The translations under genes were made by a program, and so were the position numbers. Under the pieces are notes generated by a model. It ran no database searches, had not been told where the DNA came from, and saw only the letters and a list, made by a program, of their open reading frames with translations. A stretch of DNA of 41,328 nucleotides, from contig JAIFLU010000045.1 of the NCBI GenBank assembly GCA_020048915.1, forward strand, positions 1-41,328, given 5' to 3'. This document shows positions 24,809 to 32,713 of this stretch, in pieces. Position 1 is the stretch's first letter. The number at the start of each line of letters is the position of its first letter. The stretch comes from Bacteroidota bacterium (lineage in GTDB: Bacteria; Bacteroidota; Bacteroidia; Bacteroidales; JAAUTT01).

Positions 24809-26035
24809 ATGATAAGATCATTTGTTTTTACCCTATCAGTTTGCCTTTTGCTTCTGGTAGCTTGTCAGGAGAAAAAAAGCAGCGTAACAGTTCCGTTTAA
24901 ACTCGATCACAACCGAATGATTGTTGAAGGAGAAATGCAACGAAAAGACAGCTCCTGGCGGAAAGTTCGAATTTGGGTTGATAATGGCAGCGCCCGTTTT
25001 TTTATCAGCAGTTCGCTGGCAAAAGATTTAGGTATTTCCACAGATAAATCCAATAATGGAAGCGAGACAGAAAATAATTCTGATAACGCATCGAATATTG
25101 GTCTACGAATTGGCGAAATGAGGCTTAATACTGCGAATATTTTTCCTACCATAACTACAGAGCCTTATTGGATTTACAATGCTTTGCACATCGATGCAAA
25201 CCTGCCAGCTACTATTCTAAAAAAATACCAGGTGGTTTTTGATTATCCCAAGCAGCAATTTACCATTGGTGCGCCTGGTAGTATTGTACATCAAGGTGTA
25301 AAATCCATGGCCGCGATCCATCCCGAAACCGGAGTCATTGAAATGTTTGCGATTATTGGAACAGATAGTCTTACCTTTGCTATCGATATAGGTGCATCCT
25401 ATTCGTATACTTCCGATAGTATTATAAATCATTTTATTAATCAAGCCCCTCTTTTACCAAGTGTACTTGGCACCTCCGGGTATGCAAATATGTGGGGCTG
25501 GTGGCCTCCCAACGAGAATGATTTTATAGTTACCCGGTTCCCCTTAATCAAATTAGGAAGTGTGCAGCTCGATAATGTTGGTATGGTTGGCGTTCCTCCA
25601 AATCCATCAGCATCAGGAAAATCATTGGGAGAATGGTATTCACAAAAAACTATTTGGCCTGTAGTTGGTTTTTTAGGTGCAAATGCTTTAAAATCCTTTC
25701 GGGTTGAATTCGATTACCCCAATAGTACAATTTATTTTGAGAAGGGATCTTTAAATCATTTCAATGATATGGATATTGTTGGTCTTGCCATTTCTCCCGA
25801 ACGCGATAGCAGCTATACCATTATCGGAATAGTGAAAAAAGATAACATATCAGTGGTGGAAGGAATAAATACCGGTGACAAGCTAATTCAGGTTGACAGC
25901 TTGCAGGTTAAGGGCAATTCGATGGGTGTTGTAATGGATGCACTTAGGGGAAATCCCGGTGAACCCCGTAAATTAGTAATTGAAAGAAAGGGCAAAATAA
26001 TAAAAGTGGAGTCGAAAATTCAACGATTGCTTTAA
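24809..26035 (+). CDS. Retropepsin-like aspartyl protease/PDZ lipoprotein
   Basis: A 408-residue lipoprotein: the signal ends in the lipobox L16-VAC19. Two retropepsin-like lobes follow. In the first the catalytic loop reads D58-N-G60 ('WVDNGSA'); in the second D193-I-G195 ('AIDIGASYSYT'), where the family usually has D-T/S-G. A C-terminal PDZ domain (about 320-405; 'VVEGINTGDKLIQVD', 'PRKLVIERKGK') completes the common Bacteroidota 'aspartyl protease plus PDZ' layout. The catalytic Asps are kept, but the middle residues differ, so activity is uncertain. It is probably anchored in the outer membrane or facing the periplasm. It stands alone after a 164-bp gap and ends at a hairpin at 26058-26093. 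Confidence 0.82.
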   Translation: MIRSFVFTLSVCLLLLVACQEKKSSVTVPFKLDHNRMIVEGEMQRKDSSWRKVRIWVDNGSARFFISSSLAKDLGISTDKSNNGSETENNSDNASNIGLRIGEMRLNTANIFPTITTEPYWIYNALHIDANLPATILKKYQVVFDYPKQQFTIGAPGSIVHQGVKSMAAIHPETGVIEMFAIIGTDSLTFAIDIGASYSYTSDSIINHFINQAPLLPSVLGTSGYANMWGWWPPNENDFIVTRFPLIKLGSVQLDNVGMVGVPPNPSASGKSLGEWYSQKTIWPVVGFLGANALKSFRVEFDYPNSTIYFEKGSLNHFNDMDIVGLAISPERDSSYTIIGIVKKDNISVVEGINTGDKLIQVDSLQVKGNSMGVVMDALRGNPGEPRKLVIERKGKIIKVESKIQRLL

Positions 26036-26057
26036 TTCTCGATAATTTTGTATTTCG

Positions 26058-26093
26058 AGAGCCAGCAAACATAAAAAAGTGTATGCTGGTTCT
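26058..26093 (+). terminator. Probable terminator hairpin
   Basis: A 10-bp stem with one G-U pair (26058-26067 with 26084-26093), plus three more pairs after a mismatch and an A-rich 8-nt loop. Only a short T run follows, so efficiency is uncertain. It starts 23 bp after the stop of the aspartyl protease-like gene. Confidence 0.45.
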
Positions 26094-26278
26094 TTGTGTA
26101 TTGGTGAAATATTTGCCAAATATAAAAATACAATAAGCTTGACAAAATTTAATTAGCGCCAACAATTAAAACCCGATTAAAAATCGTCATTTACCTATCC
26201 TTTTTACAATCTGTATTATAGATGATTAAAGTAGATTAAATGTGTTATTGTGATATTTATTCTAATTTATGTTACTAT

Positions 26279-26300
26279 ATTTGTATTATATACTATAAAT
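26279..26300. promoter_or_regulatory. Dyad between -33 and -7: likely TetR operator
   Basis: ATTTGTATTA (26279-26288), a TA spacer, then TACTATAAAT (26291-26300) form an inverted repeat matching at 8 of 10 positions. It overlaps the -33 box and fills the promoter spacer, where a bound TetR dimer would block RNA polymerase. Autoregulation is inferred from position. Confidence 0.45.
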
Positions 26301-26310
26301 CGTATATTTG
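26280..26310 (+). promoter_or_regulatory. Bacteroidota-type promoter of the TetR operon
   Basis: TTTG (26280-26283) and TATATTTG (26303-26310) are separated by exactly 19 bases, the full -33/-7 consensus TTTG-N19-TAnnTTTG of Bacteroidota primary sigma factors. The start point would be near 26316, giving a leader of about 20 nt to the TetR ATG. Confidence 0.78.
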
Positions 26311-26335
26311 TGTCCGAAAAGTAATTTATATTTTT

Positions 26336-26917
26336 ATGAAAAATGCCAAACCATCAAAAGCCGAAATCATTCTCGCTGCTGCAAAGGAATTATTTTGGAA
26401 GCATGGATTCAAAAGGGTCTCCATCGAAGAAATATGTGCAAAAGCTGTTATCAGTAAAATGACTTTTTACAGATTCTATTCAAACAAAACGGAACTTGCC
26501 AAAGCAGTATTTGACGGCGCTGTTAAGGAGGGGAATGACAACTTTAAACAAATCTTAAATTCCTCGGTTTCTCCAGATGAAAAGATAAAAAAAATAATAT
26601 TGTTAAAGTTCGAAGGCACGAACAATATTAGCCAGGAATTTTTGATGGATTTTTATTCGAGCAAGGAACCTGAATTGAATAATTATGTCATTCAAAAAAC
26701 AGAGGAAGTATGGCAAAATGTTATTCAGGATTTTAGGTTAGCACAGCAGCAAGGGATTTTTCGTAACGATTTTAAACCCGAAATTATTCTTTACATGGCG
26801 CAGCGAGTTATCGAAATTTTAAATGACCCTAAGGTTTTAAAATTATATGATAATCCGCAGGATATCATCATGGAAGTGGCTAATTTGTTTATGTATGGAA
26901 TAGCACCTCATAAATAA
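26336..26917 (+). CDS. TetR/AcrR-family transcriptional repressor
   Basis: A 193-residue regulator. The N-terminal helix-turn-helix (about 6-52) has the typical 'AAKELFWKHGFKRVSIEEIC' and 'ISKMTFYRFYSNKTELAKAVF' segments; the rest is a helical ligand-binding and dimer domain. The ATG at 26336 is preferred to an earlier in-frame ATG at 26240, because the extra 32 residues are Tyr/Ile-rich noise overlapping the promoter, and TetR proteins begin a few residues before the first helix. It leads an operon with genes for an outer-membrane protein 5 bp downstream and a Lol-like ABC system, and probably represses it in response to a small hydrophobic ligand (inference). Confidence 0.9.
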   Translation: MKNAKPSKAEIILAAAKELFWKHGFKRVSIEEICAKAVISKMTFYRFYSNKTELAKAVFDGAVKEGNDNFKQILNSSVSPDEKIKKIILLKFEGTNNISQEFLMDFYSSKEPELNNYVIQKTEEVWQNVIQDFRLAQQQGIFRNDFKPEIILYMAQRVIEILNDPKVLKLYDNPQDIIMEVANLFMYGIAPHK

Positions 26918-26922
26918 TTGAA

Positions 26923-28086
26923 ATGAACCGTTTTAGTTGTGCATTACTATTACTAATCATGTGGAGCAAGTTCAACACCACGGTAGCACAGGATACATTA
27001 AATTCCAGGCGTGATACGCTGGTATTTTTTGGACAGCTTTCGTCATGGGGACAATCAAACTTCAACCATTCGCCCCATGCACAACTTGGAGGACGCTATA
27101 TTCCCTCGATCAACTATTCCATAAAATTTCAAAACAATAAACAAATCGATTTTGAAGGAGCTGCCAATATTGTTGGCTCCATTGCTTCGCTCCCATTCGA
27201 TACCATAAATACCGATGGAAGCATTAATCCATATCGTTTATGGGTGCGTTATTCTTCCCGCCAGTTTGAGTTGCGTTTCGGTTTACAAAAAATTAATTTC
27301 GGTTCGGCATCTATGCTACGCCCATTGATGTGGTTCGACCAGATAGATCCGCGTGATCCGTTAAAACTTACCAATGGTGTTTGGGGAATGTTGGGCCGCT
27401 ACTACTTTTTAAACAATGCCAATCTCTGGCTTTGGGGGTTATATGGAAATAATAATGCACGTCCATGGGATATTGGAAAAACAAGCCGAAATGTTCCTGA
27501 ATTTGGTGGCAGGTATCAGCATCCGGTGTCCAAAGGAGAAATGGCGCTATCGTATCATTTCAGGGAAGTTGATTCCCGTAACCTGGGAAATGCAATCCCT
27601 TCTTTTACCAAAATTTCCGAAAACAGAATTGGGATAGATGGGCGCTTTGATACGAAGGCTGGTTTGTGGTTTGAAGGTACCTGGATAAATAAAGGTAAAA
27701 ACATTGGTTCCCTTACTAATCAAGAGATATTCAACGTGGGAACGGATTACACTTTTGGCATTGGAAATGGTATTAATGTCGTTTTTGAGCAATTATTTTT
27801 CTCGAGCGACGAAAGTCCTTTTGCCTTTAAAAACAACATCCTGTTTTCGGGTCTTTCGCTCAATTACCCCATGGGTATTGTTGATAATATAAGTACAATT
27901 GTTTACTACGACTGGAAAAACAGGGATGTTTATAATTTCGTCAATTGGAATCACAGATTTCAACATCTCACATTTTATCTCATGGCATACTGGAATCCCG
28001 ATAAATACAGCTTACCACAACAGGGGAATACTGGTAGTGCATTTGCCGGTCCCGGTTTTCAAATCATGTTTGTGTTTAACCATTAA
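26923..28086 (+). CDS. Outer-membrane beta-barrel protein of the Lol-like operon
   Basis: A 387-residue protein with a signal peptide (hydrophobic 5-22, cleavage near 'TVAQ'). It has many short amphipathic strands with aromatic girdles ('RLWVRYSSRQFELRFGLQKINFG', 'WLWGLYGNN', 'HLTFYLMAYWNP') and ends in an aromatic-rich strand 'FQIMFVFNH', so it should be a 16-ish-strand barrel. It lies 5 bp after the TetR gene and 10 bp before the ATPase gene. Barrels of this look are found next to Lol-like ABC operons; here it may be the outer-membrane exit or acceptor for the exported cargo (inference). No specific Pfam family recognised. Confidence 0.75.
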   Translation: MNRFSCALLLLIMWSKFNTTVAQDTLNSRRDTLVFFGQLSSWGQSNFNHSPHAQLGGRYIPSINYSIKFQNNKQIDFEGAANIVGSIASLPFDTINTDGSINPYRLWVRYSSRQFELRFGLQKINFGSASMLRPLMWFDQIDPRDPLKLTNGVWGMLGRYYFLNNANLWLWGLYGNNNARPWDIGKTSRNVPEFGGRYQHPVSKGEMALSYHFREVDSRNLGNAIPSFTKISENRIGIDGRFDTKAGLWFEGTWINKGKNIGSLTNQEIFNVGTDYTFGIGNGINVVFEQLFFSSDESPFAFKNNILFSGLSLNYPMGIVDNISTIVYYDWKNRDVYNFVNWNHRFQHLTFYLMAYWNPDKYSLPQQGNTGSAFAGPGFQIMFVFNH

Positions 28087-28096
28087 AAAATAGTGT

Positions 28097-28807
28097 ATGG
28101 AAAATCGTTCGCTAATTTCAATTTCCAACCTCTCCAAACGTTTTAAAGTTGGAAATGGCGAGTTTTTAGCCTTAAAAAATATTAACCTTTCCATTGCCGA
28201 AGGGGAGTTTACAGGACTAGTGGGACCAAGTGGTTCTGGTAAAACAACACTCCTAAATATTATTGGGTCACTCGACATTCCATCCGATGGAACTGCCGAA
28301 GTTCTCGGCAAATCCATTTCAACCCTCTCTCATAAACAGGCCGCTATGCTGCGAAATTTAAACATTGGCTTTATTTTTCAAACCTATAACTTGTTGCCGG
28401 TTTATACGGTTTTTGAAAATGTTGAATTTGCTCTTTTGCTCCAGAAAAAAACATTTGCAGAAAGGAAAATAGCTGTTATGGAGGCATTGGATTGGGTTGG
28501 CTTAACCGATAAAGTGAAATCAAAACCTTCGCAACTTTCAGGAGGGGAATGCCAAAGGGTTGCTATCGCCAGGGCAATGGTGAAACGCCCCCAAATTGTG
28601 CTTGCCGACGAGCCATCCGCAAACCTCGATGCAAAAAACTCCCATCATATTGTTCAAACCATGAAACGATTGAACAAAGAACTAAAAACAACTTTCATTT
28701 TTGCCACGCACGATGAAAAGGTAATGCAATATCTCGACCGTATTATTTCATTAAAAGATGGTGAGATTGAAAAAGATGAATTTGTTAATCATGCTAAAAA
28801 CGAATAG
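28097..28807 (+). CDS. LolD-like ABC transporter ATPase
   Basis: A 236-residue ABC ATPase of the MacB/LolD/FtsE group. Walker A is GPSGSGKTT (43-51), the Q-loop Gln is Q95, the signature is LSGGE (147-151), Walker B is IVLADEP (167-173), and the H-loop is H205. The 'PSANLDAKNS' segment after Walker B and the overall length are typical of LolD. The permease gene starts 2 bp after its stop, so the ATPase is expected to drive the two adjacent FtsX permeases as a LolCDE-like complex. It cannot be excluded that it also serves the ATPase-less permeases elsewhere in this window. Confidence 0.93.
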   Translation: MENRSLISISNLSKRFKVGNGEFLALKNINLSIAEGEFTGLVGPSGSGKTTLLNIIGSLDIPSDGTAEVLGKSISTLSHKQAAMLRNLNIGFIFQTYNLLPVYTVFENVEFALLLQKKTFAERKIAVMEALDWVGLTDKVKSKPSQLSGGECQRVAIARAMVKRPQIVLADEPSANLDAKNSHHIVQTMKRLNKELKTTFIFATHDEKVMQYLDRIISLKDGEIEKDEFVNHAKNE

Positions 28808-28809
28808 TC

Positions 28810-29979
28810 ATGGTAGCATTTAAACTGGCTTTCCGGAATTTATTCGGCGCAGGGCTGAGAACCTGGCTGAATGTTTCTGTCTTGTCTTTTGCCTTTGTTG
28901 TCATAATATTTTACAACGGATATTTAGACGGATGGAATAAACAAGCGTACATCGATACCAAAGATTGGGAAATTGGCAATGGACAACTCTGGCATCCCAC
29001 CTACGATCCTTATGATCATTACAGCTTACAGGATGCCCATGCCCCGGTTTCAGGTAACATCCAAAAATTAATTTCTTCTGATCAGCTAACCCCTGTTTTA
29101 ATTACGCAAGCTACAATTTTCCCCCAGGGACGCATGCAAAATATTCTGCTGAAGGGAATTTCCCCTGCCCAGCAAATTATAAAAATACCTTCCAAATCGT
29201 TGGATACTGCAGGTTCTATTATTCCGGCGGTTATAGGAAAACGCATGGCATTTGCTGCTAAACTAAAAAAAGGGGACAATGTCCTTTTACGTTGGCGCGA
29301 TAAAAATGGAACCTTTGATGCAAAAGAGATACAAGTAGTGGATGTATTTTCTTCAAATGTCTCCACCATCGACAATGGAAACATCTGGATACCAATATCG
29401 CAGCTTCAGCAAATGACAGGTTTTGAAAACGAAGCAACTTTATTTGTAGTTGACAAAACATATACTGCTGGTAATATTGATCTCTGGATATATAAAGACA
29501 CTCATTTTCTTTTGAAAGAAATTGACGATATTATTGAATCCAAAAAAGCAGGATCGGTATTAATATATGGCTTGTTATTGATTATTGCATTGCTGGCCAT
29601 ATTTGATACGCAGGTTTTATCAATTTTCAGGCGGCAGAAAGAAATTGGAACCTATATTGCCCTGGGGATGACCCGCTGGAAAGTAATTTGGATATTTACC
29701 ATAGAAGGAAGTGCCCATAGCATTTTAGCAATTCTGCTCGGCTCTCTTTATGGAATACCTATTTTAGGTTACCTGCAAATCAAAGGCATTCCATTGCCTA
29801 AAACAATGGATTCATATGGCATTACAATAGGAGACAGGATTTTCCCTTCATTTAGCATAGGACTGATACTATCAACTATTTTGCTGGTTGTTATTTCTGC
29901 AACAATAGTGAGCTATTTTCCTACCCGAAGAATATCGAAATTAAATCCAACAGACGCTTTAAAAGGCAAAATATCATGA
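28810..29979 (+). CDS. FtsX/LolC-like ABC permease, first of the pair
   Basis: A 389-residue inner-membrane permease with the four-helix FtsX/LolCE plan: one helix near the N-terminus (about 18-38), a periplasmic domain (about 45-245), and three helices in the C-terminal third around 'IYGLLLIIALLAIFDT', 'IEGSAHSILAILLGSLYG' and 'ILSTILLVVISATIVSYF'. The 'RRQKEIGTYIALGMTRWKV' coupling helix is the FtsX signature that contacts the ATPase. Its stop overlaps the next permease's start by 4 bp (ATGA), indicating coupling in a heterodimer. The cargo is unknown. Confidence 0.9.
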   Translation: MVAFKLAFRNLFGAGLRTWLNVSVLSFAFVVIIFYNGYLDGWNKQAYIDTKDWEIGNGQLWHPTYDPYDHYSLQDAHAPVSGNIQKLISSDQLTPVLITQATIFPQGRMQNILLKGISPAQQIIKIPSKSLDTAGSIIPAVIGKRMAFAAKLKKGDNVLLRWRDKNGTFDAKEIQVVDVFSSNVSTIDNGNIWIPISQLQQMTGFENEATLFVVDKTYTAGNIDLWIYKDTHFLLKEIDDIIESKKAGSVLIYGLLLIIALLAIFDTQVLSIFRRQKEIGTYIALGMTRWKVIWIFTIEGSAHSILAILLGSLYGIPILGYLQIKGIPLPKTMDSYGITIGDRIFPSFSIGLILSTILLVVISATIVSYFPTRRISKLNPTDALKGKIS

Positions 29980-31250
29980 TAAAATTTTTATTTAAAGGAG
30001 TCATCCGCGATAGAGGTAGAAGTGTTTTACCCATTATTGTGGTTAGCATTGGCGCAATGTTTACGGTAATCCTTCATTGTTGGATAAATGGCATCATGGT
30101 CGAATCCCTTACGATGAATGCTAATTTTAACAACGGGCATGTGAAAATAAACACTCGAGCCTATGCAAAAGAAGCCAGTCAAATGCCTATTGATTTGGCT
30201 ATTATAGGTGTAAATAAACTCACAAAAGAGTTGAAGCTATCAAATCCTGATTTTGATTGGGTACATCGAACACGATTCGGAGCTTTAATCGATTTTCCTG
30301 ATTCTATAGGCGAAACCCGGGCGCAAGGGCCTGTGACCGGGTGGGCTATCGATTTGTTTTCTTCCGGATCAAATGAGGCAGACCGGTTTAATATTTCAGA
30401 AGCGCTGGTTTCGGGGAAAATTCCGGCCAAGTCCTCTGAAGCATTACTATCCATTGATTTAGCCCAAAAATTCAACATCAAACCTGGCGAAGAATTTACG
30501 TTGTTTGGGACAAGTATGGACGGAAGCATGGTATTCCGCAACTTTAGTGTATCTGGCATAGTTCGTTTTGGCTCAAGTGCAATCGATCGGGGAGCCATTA
30601 TCATAGATATTTCCGATGCCCAATTAGCCTTGCAAATGGAGGATGCTGCCAGTGAAATACTTGGCTTTTTTAACACCGGAAAATATAATGATGAAATTGC
30701 CAATAATATTGCTGCTTCTTTCAATAAAAAGTATGCCTCTTCGATGGATGAATTTGCCCCTGAAATGATCACTTTTAAGCAGCAGGAAGGAATGGCCGAT
30801 TTATTGAATATCTCAGAAACGATGAGCAGTATCTTTATTTTTGTATTTGTTTTTGCAATGTCAGTGGTTTTATGGAATGCCGGTTTATTAGGGAGCTTGC
30901 GTCGCTTCAATGAATTTGGCGTACGGCTGGCTTTGGGTGAAGGCAAAAACCATATTTATAAAACAATTATTTTTGAAGGAGTTTTTGTTGGATTAATTGG
31001 TACAATGATAGGCACTGCTATTGGATTATTATTTTCGTATATTTTACAGGAAAAAGGATTGGATATTAGCGGAATGATGAAAAACTCTACCTTGATGATG
31101 CCGGCTGTTGCCAGAGCTTCAATAACACCCTCCGCCATTTATATTGGGTTTATTCCAGGGGTATTATCCATGGTGCTGGGCAGTGCCCTGGCGGGAATAA
31201 GAATCTATAAACGAAAAACTGCGAGTTTGTTTAAGGAACTAGAAGTTTAA
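29976..31250 (+). CDS. FtsX/LolE-like ABC permease, second of the pair
   Basis: A 424-residue permease of the same plan as its upstream neighbour but divergent in sequence. It has an N-terminal helix (about 13-35), a periplasmic domain (about 40-270), then three helices, with 'LRRFNEFGVRLALGEGKNH' as the coupling helix and 'IIFEGVFVGLIGTMIGTAIG' after it. The two permeases and LolD-like ATPase are arranged like LolC-D-E. A long antisense ORF at 30179-30946 is a shadow of this gene. Confidence 0.9.
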   Translation: MIKFLFKGVIRDRGRSVLPIIVVSIGAMFTVILHCWINGIMVESLTMNANFNNGHVKINTRAYAKEASQMPIDLAIIGVNKLTKELKLSNPDFDWVHRTRFGALIDFPDSIGETRAQGPVTGWAIDLFSSGSNEADRFNISEALVSGKIPAKSSEALLSIDLAQKFNIKPGEEFTLFGTSMDGSMVFRNFSVSGIVRFGSSAIDRGAIIIDISDAQLALQMEDAASEILGFFNTGKYNDEIANNIAASFNKKYASSMDEFAPEMITFKQQEGMADLLNISETMSSIFIFVFVFAMSVVLWNAGLLGSLRRFNEFGVRLALGEGKNHIYKTIIFEGVFVGLIGTMIGTAIGLLFSYILQEKGLDISGMMKNSTLMMPAVARASITPSAIYIGFIPGVLSMVLGSALAGIRIYKRKTASLFKELEV

Positions 31251-31364
31251 ATTATCAGACTACCTGACAAATTTGAAAAAGTCAACAAGAATGCTTTCGA
31301 GGTATAAAAGATGCCATTATTAATAATAACATATGATCGTCTAAAAATCATAAAAATCGTAAAT

Positions 31365-32096
31365 ATGAAAATAAGCTTGGTTCTCGTCATAACATTGTTG
31401 TCCTTTAATTTATTGGGCCAATCAGCAATTAAGGTTTTAGAAAAAGTGGACAAAAATATGTCTTCTAAAAACCGGATTCTTGAATCAACCATGACTATTA
31501 ATGGAAAGCGAAATAGTCGCATTGTTGTATCTAAATCATGGGCAGAAGGCACCAAAAAGTCCTTTACCGAATACCTTTCTCCAGCAAGCGAAAAGGGAAC
31601 GAAGATGCTTAAACTGGAAGGTCAGTTATGGATTTATTCGCCCTCTACCGATCGTACCATTCAAATTTCGGGGAATATGCTAAGGCAATCGGTAATGGGT
31701 TCCGACTTATCGTACGAAGATATGATGGACGATAGAAAGTTGCAGGATTTATACATGGAGAAACTTATTGACCGGGAAATTATTGAAGGGCGAAATACAT
31801 GGGTTATTCAACTTACTGCCAAAGTGGAAAATGTCGCCTATCATTCACAAAAAATGTGGGTGGATACAGCACGTTATGTTCCACTTAAGCAGGAACTCTA
31901 TGCCAAAAGCGGCCAGTTACTTAAAAAGATGGAATTTAAAGATATTAAGAATGCTCAGGGTCGTTGGTTCCCTTATACAACCACTTACAAAGACATGCTA
32001 AAAGATGGAAAGGGCACTGAGTTCAAAATCACCAGTATCCTTTTTGACCAATCCATTCCGGAATATATTTTCACGAAAGCCGCGTTGAAGCAATAA
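31365..32096 (+). CDS. LolA-like outer membrane lipoprotein-sorting protein
   Basis: A 243-residue periplasmic protein with a signal peptide (about 1-19, 'FNLLGQ'). The mature part matches the 'outer membrane lipoprotein-sorting protein' group (LolA_like, COG2834 / PF17131 type): beta-rich with 'KSFTEYLSPASEKGTKML', 'LWIYSPSTDRTIQISGNMLRQS' and 'GSDLSYEDM' motifs. Such proteins carry lipids or lipoproteins in an open beta-barrel-like groove. An earlier in-frame ATG at 31311 would add 18 residues before the signal peptide and is rejected. It belongs with the upstream ABC genes despite a 114-bp gap, in which no terminator was seen. Confidence 0.87.
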   Translation: MKISLVLVITLLSFNLLGQSAIKVLEKVDKNMSSKNRILESTMTINGKRNSRIVVSKSWAEGTKKSFTEYLSPASEKGTKMLKLEGQLWIYSPSTDRTIQISGNMLRQSVMGSDLSYEDMMDDRKLQDLYMEKLIDREIIEGRNTWVIQLTAKVENVAYHSQKMWVDTARYVPLKQELYAKSGQLLKKMEFKDIKNAQGRWFPYTTTYKDMLKDGKGTEFKITSILFDQSIPEYIFTKAALKQ

Positions 32097-32159
32097 TGTA
32101 AAGTCCGTATTTGAAGAGAAAGATCCATTATAATTAATCCTCCAACTAAAATCATAGAA

Positions 32160-32639
32160 ATGCAACCAAGAATTGAAACGTTAACTGAAAAGAAACTAAT
32201 TGGGAAGCGAGTTAACATGTCTTTTACCGAAAACAAAACTGGGGAGTTATGGCGGAGTTTTATGCCCCGGCGGAGGGAGATTAAAAATACCGTCGGTTTG
32301 GAACTATATTCAATCGAAGTATACAAGCCGTTCTATTTTGACAATTTCAATCCTGCAGCAGAATTTGATAAATGGGCCGCTGTAGAAGTTACTGATTTTA
32401 ATTCCATTCCTGAGGAGATGGAAACCCTTACCATGCCCATTGGACTTTATGCGGTTTTCATCCACAAAGGTCCAGCCAGTGCCGGACCAGAAACATACCG
32501 TTATATTTTGGGTACCTGGTTACCAAACTCCGATTTTATATTAGACACCAGGCCTCATTTTGCAGTAATGGGAGAAAAATATAAAAATGAAGATCCCGAT
32601 TCGGAAGAAGAATTTTGGATTCCGATCAAGCGGAAATAG
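32160..32639 (+). CDS. GyrI-like small-molecule-binding protein
   Basis: A 159-residue cytosolic protein of the GyrI-like / AraC effector-binding (SOUL-type) fold. Motifs include 'KLIGKRVNMSFTENKTGELWRSFMPRR' near the start, 'KWAAVEVTDFNSIPEEMETLTMPIGLYAVFIHKGP' in the middle and 'GTWLPNSDFILDTRPHFAVMGEKY' with the acidic/Trp tail. There is no DNA-binding domain. Family members bind hydrophobic cations or drugs, and some hydrolyse small toxic compounds. It follows the LolA-like gene by 63 bp and may sense or detoxify the compound to which the operon responds (inference). Confidence 0.87.
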   Translation: MQPRIETLTEKKLIGKRVNMSFTENKTGELWRSFMPRRREIKNTVGLELYSIEVYKPFYFDNFNPAAEFDKWAAVEVTDFNSIPEEMETLTMPIGLYAVFIHKGPASAGPETYRYILGTWLPNSDFILDTRPHFAVMGEKYKNEDPDSEEEFWIPIKRK

Positions 32640-32713
32640 TATAGGTCGTCGCCCCATTGCTTATACTTTATACTTTGAATACCCTCAGCTTTCAGCTATC
32701 AATTGCAAACCTA

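Noticed and set aside
26240..26335. Longer N-terminus for the TetR protein
   Set aside because: It would run through a full promoter and operator-like dyad, and the peptide is not like any TetR N-terminus.
30179..30946. 255-codon antisense ORF
   Set aside because: It lies wholly opposite the second FtsX permease, has a composition typical of an antisense frame and no recognisable domain.
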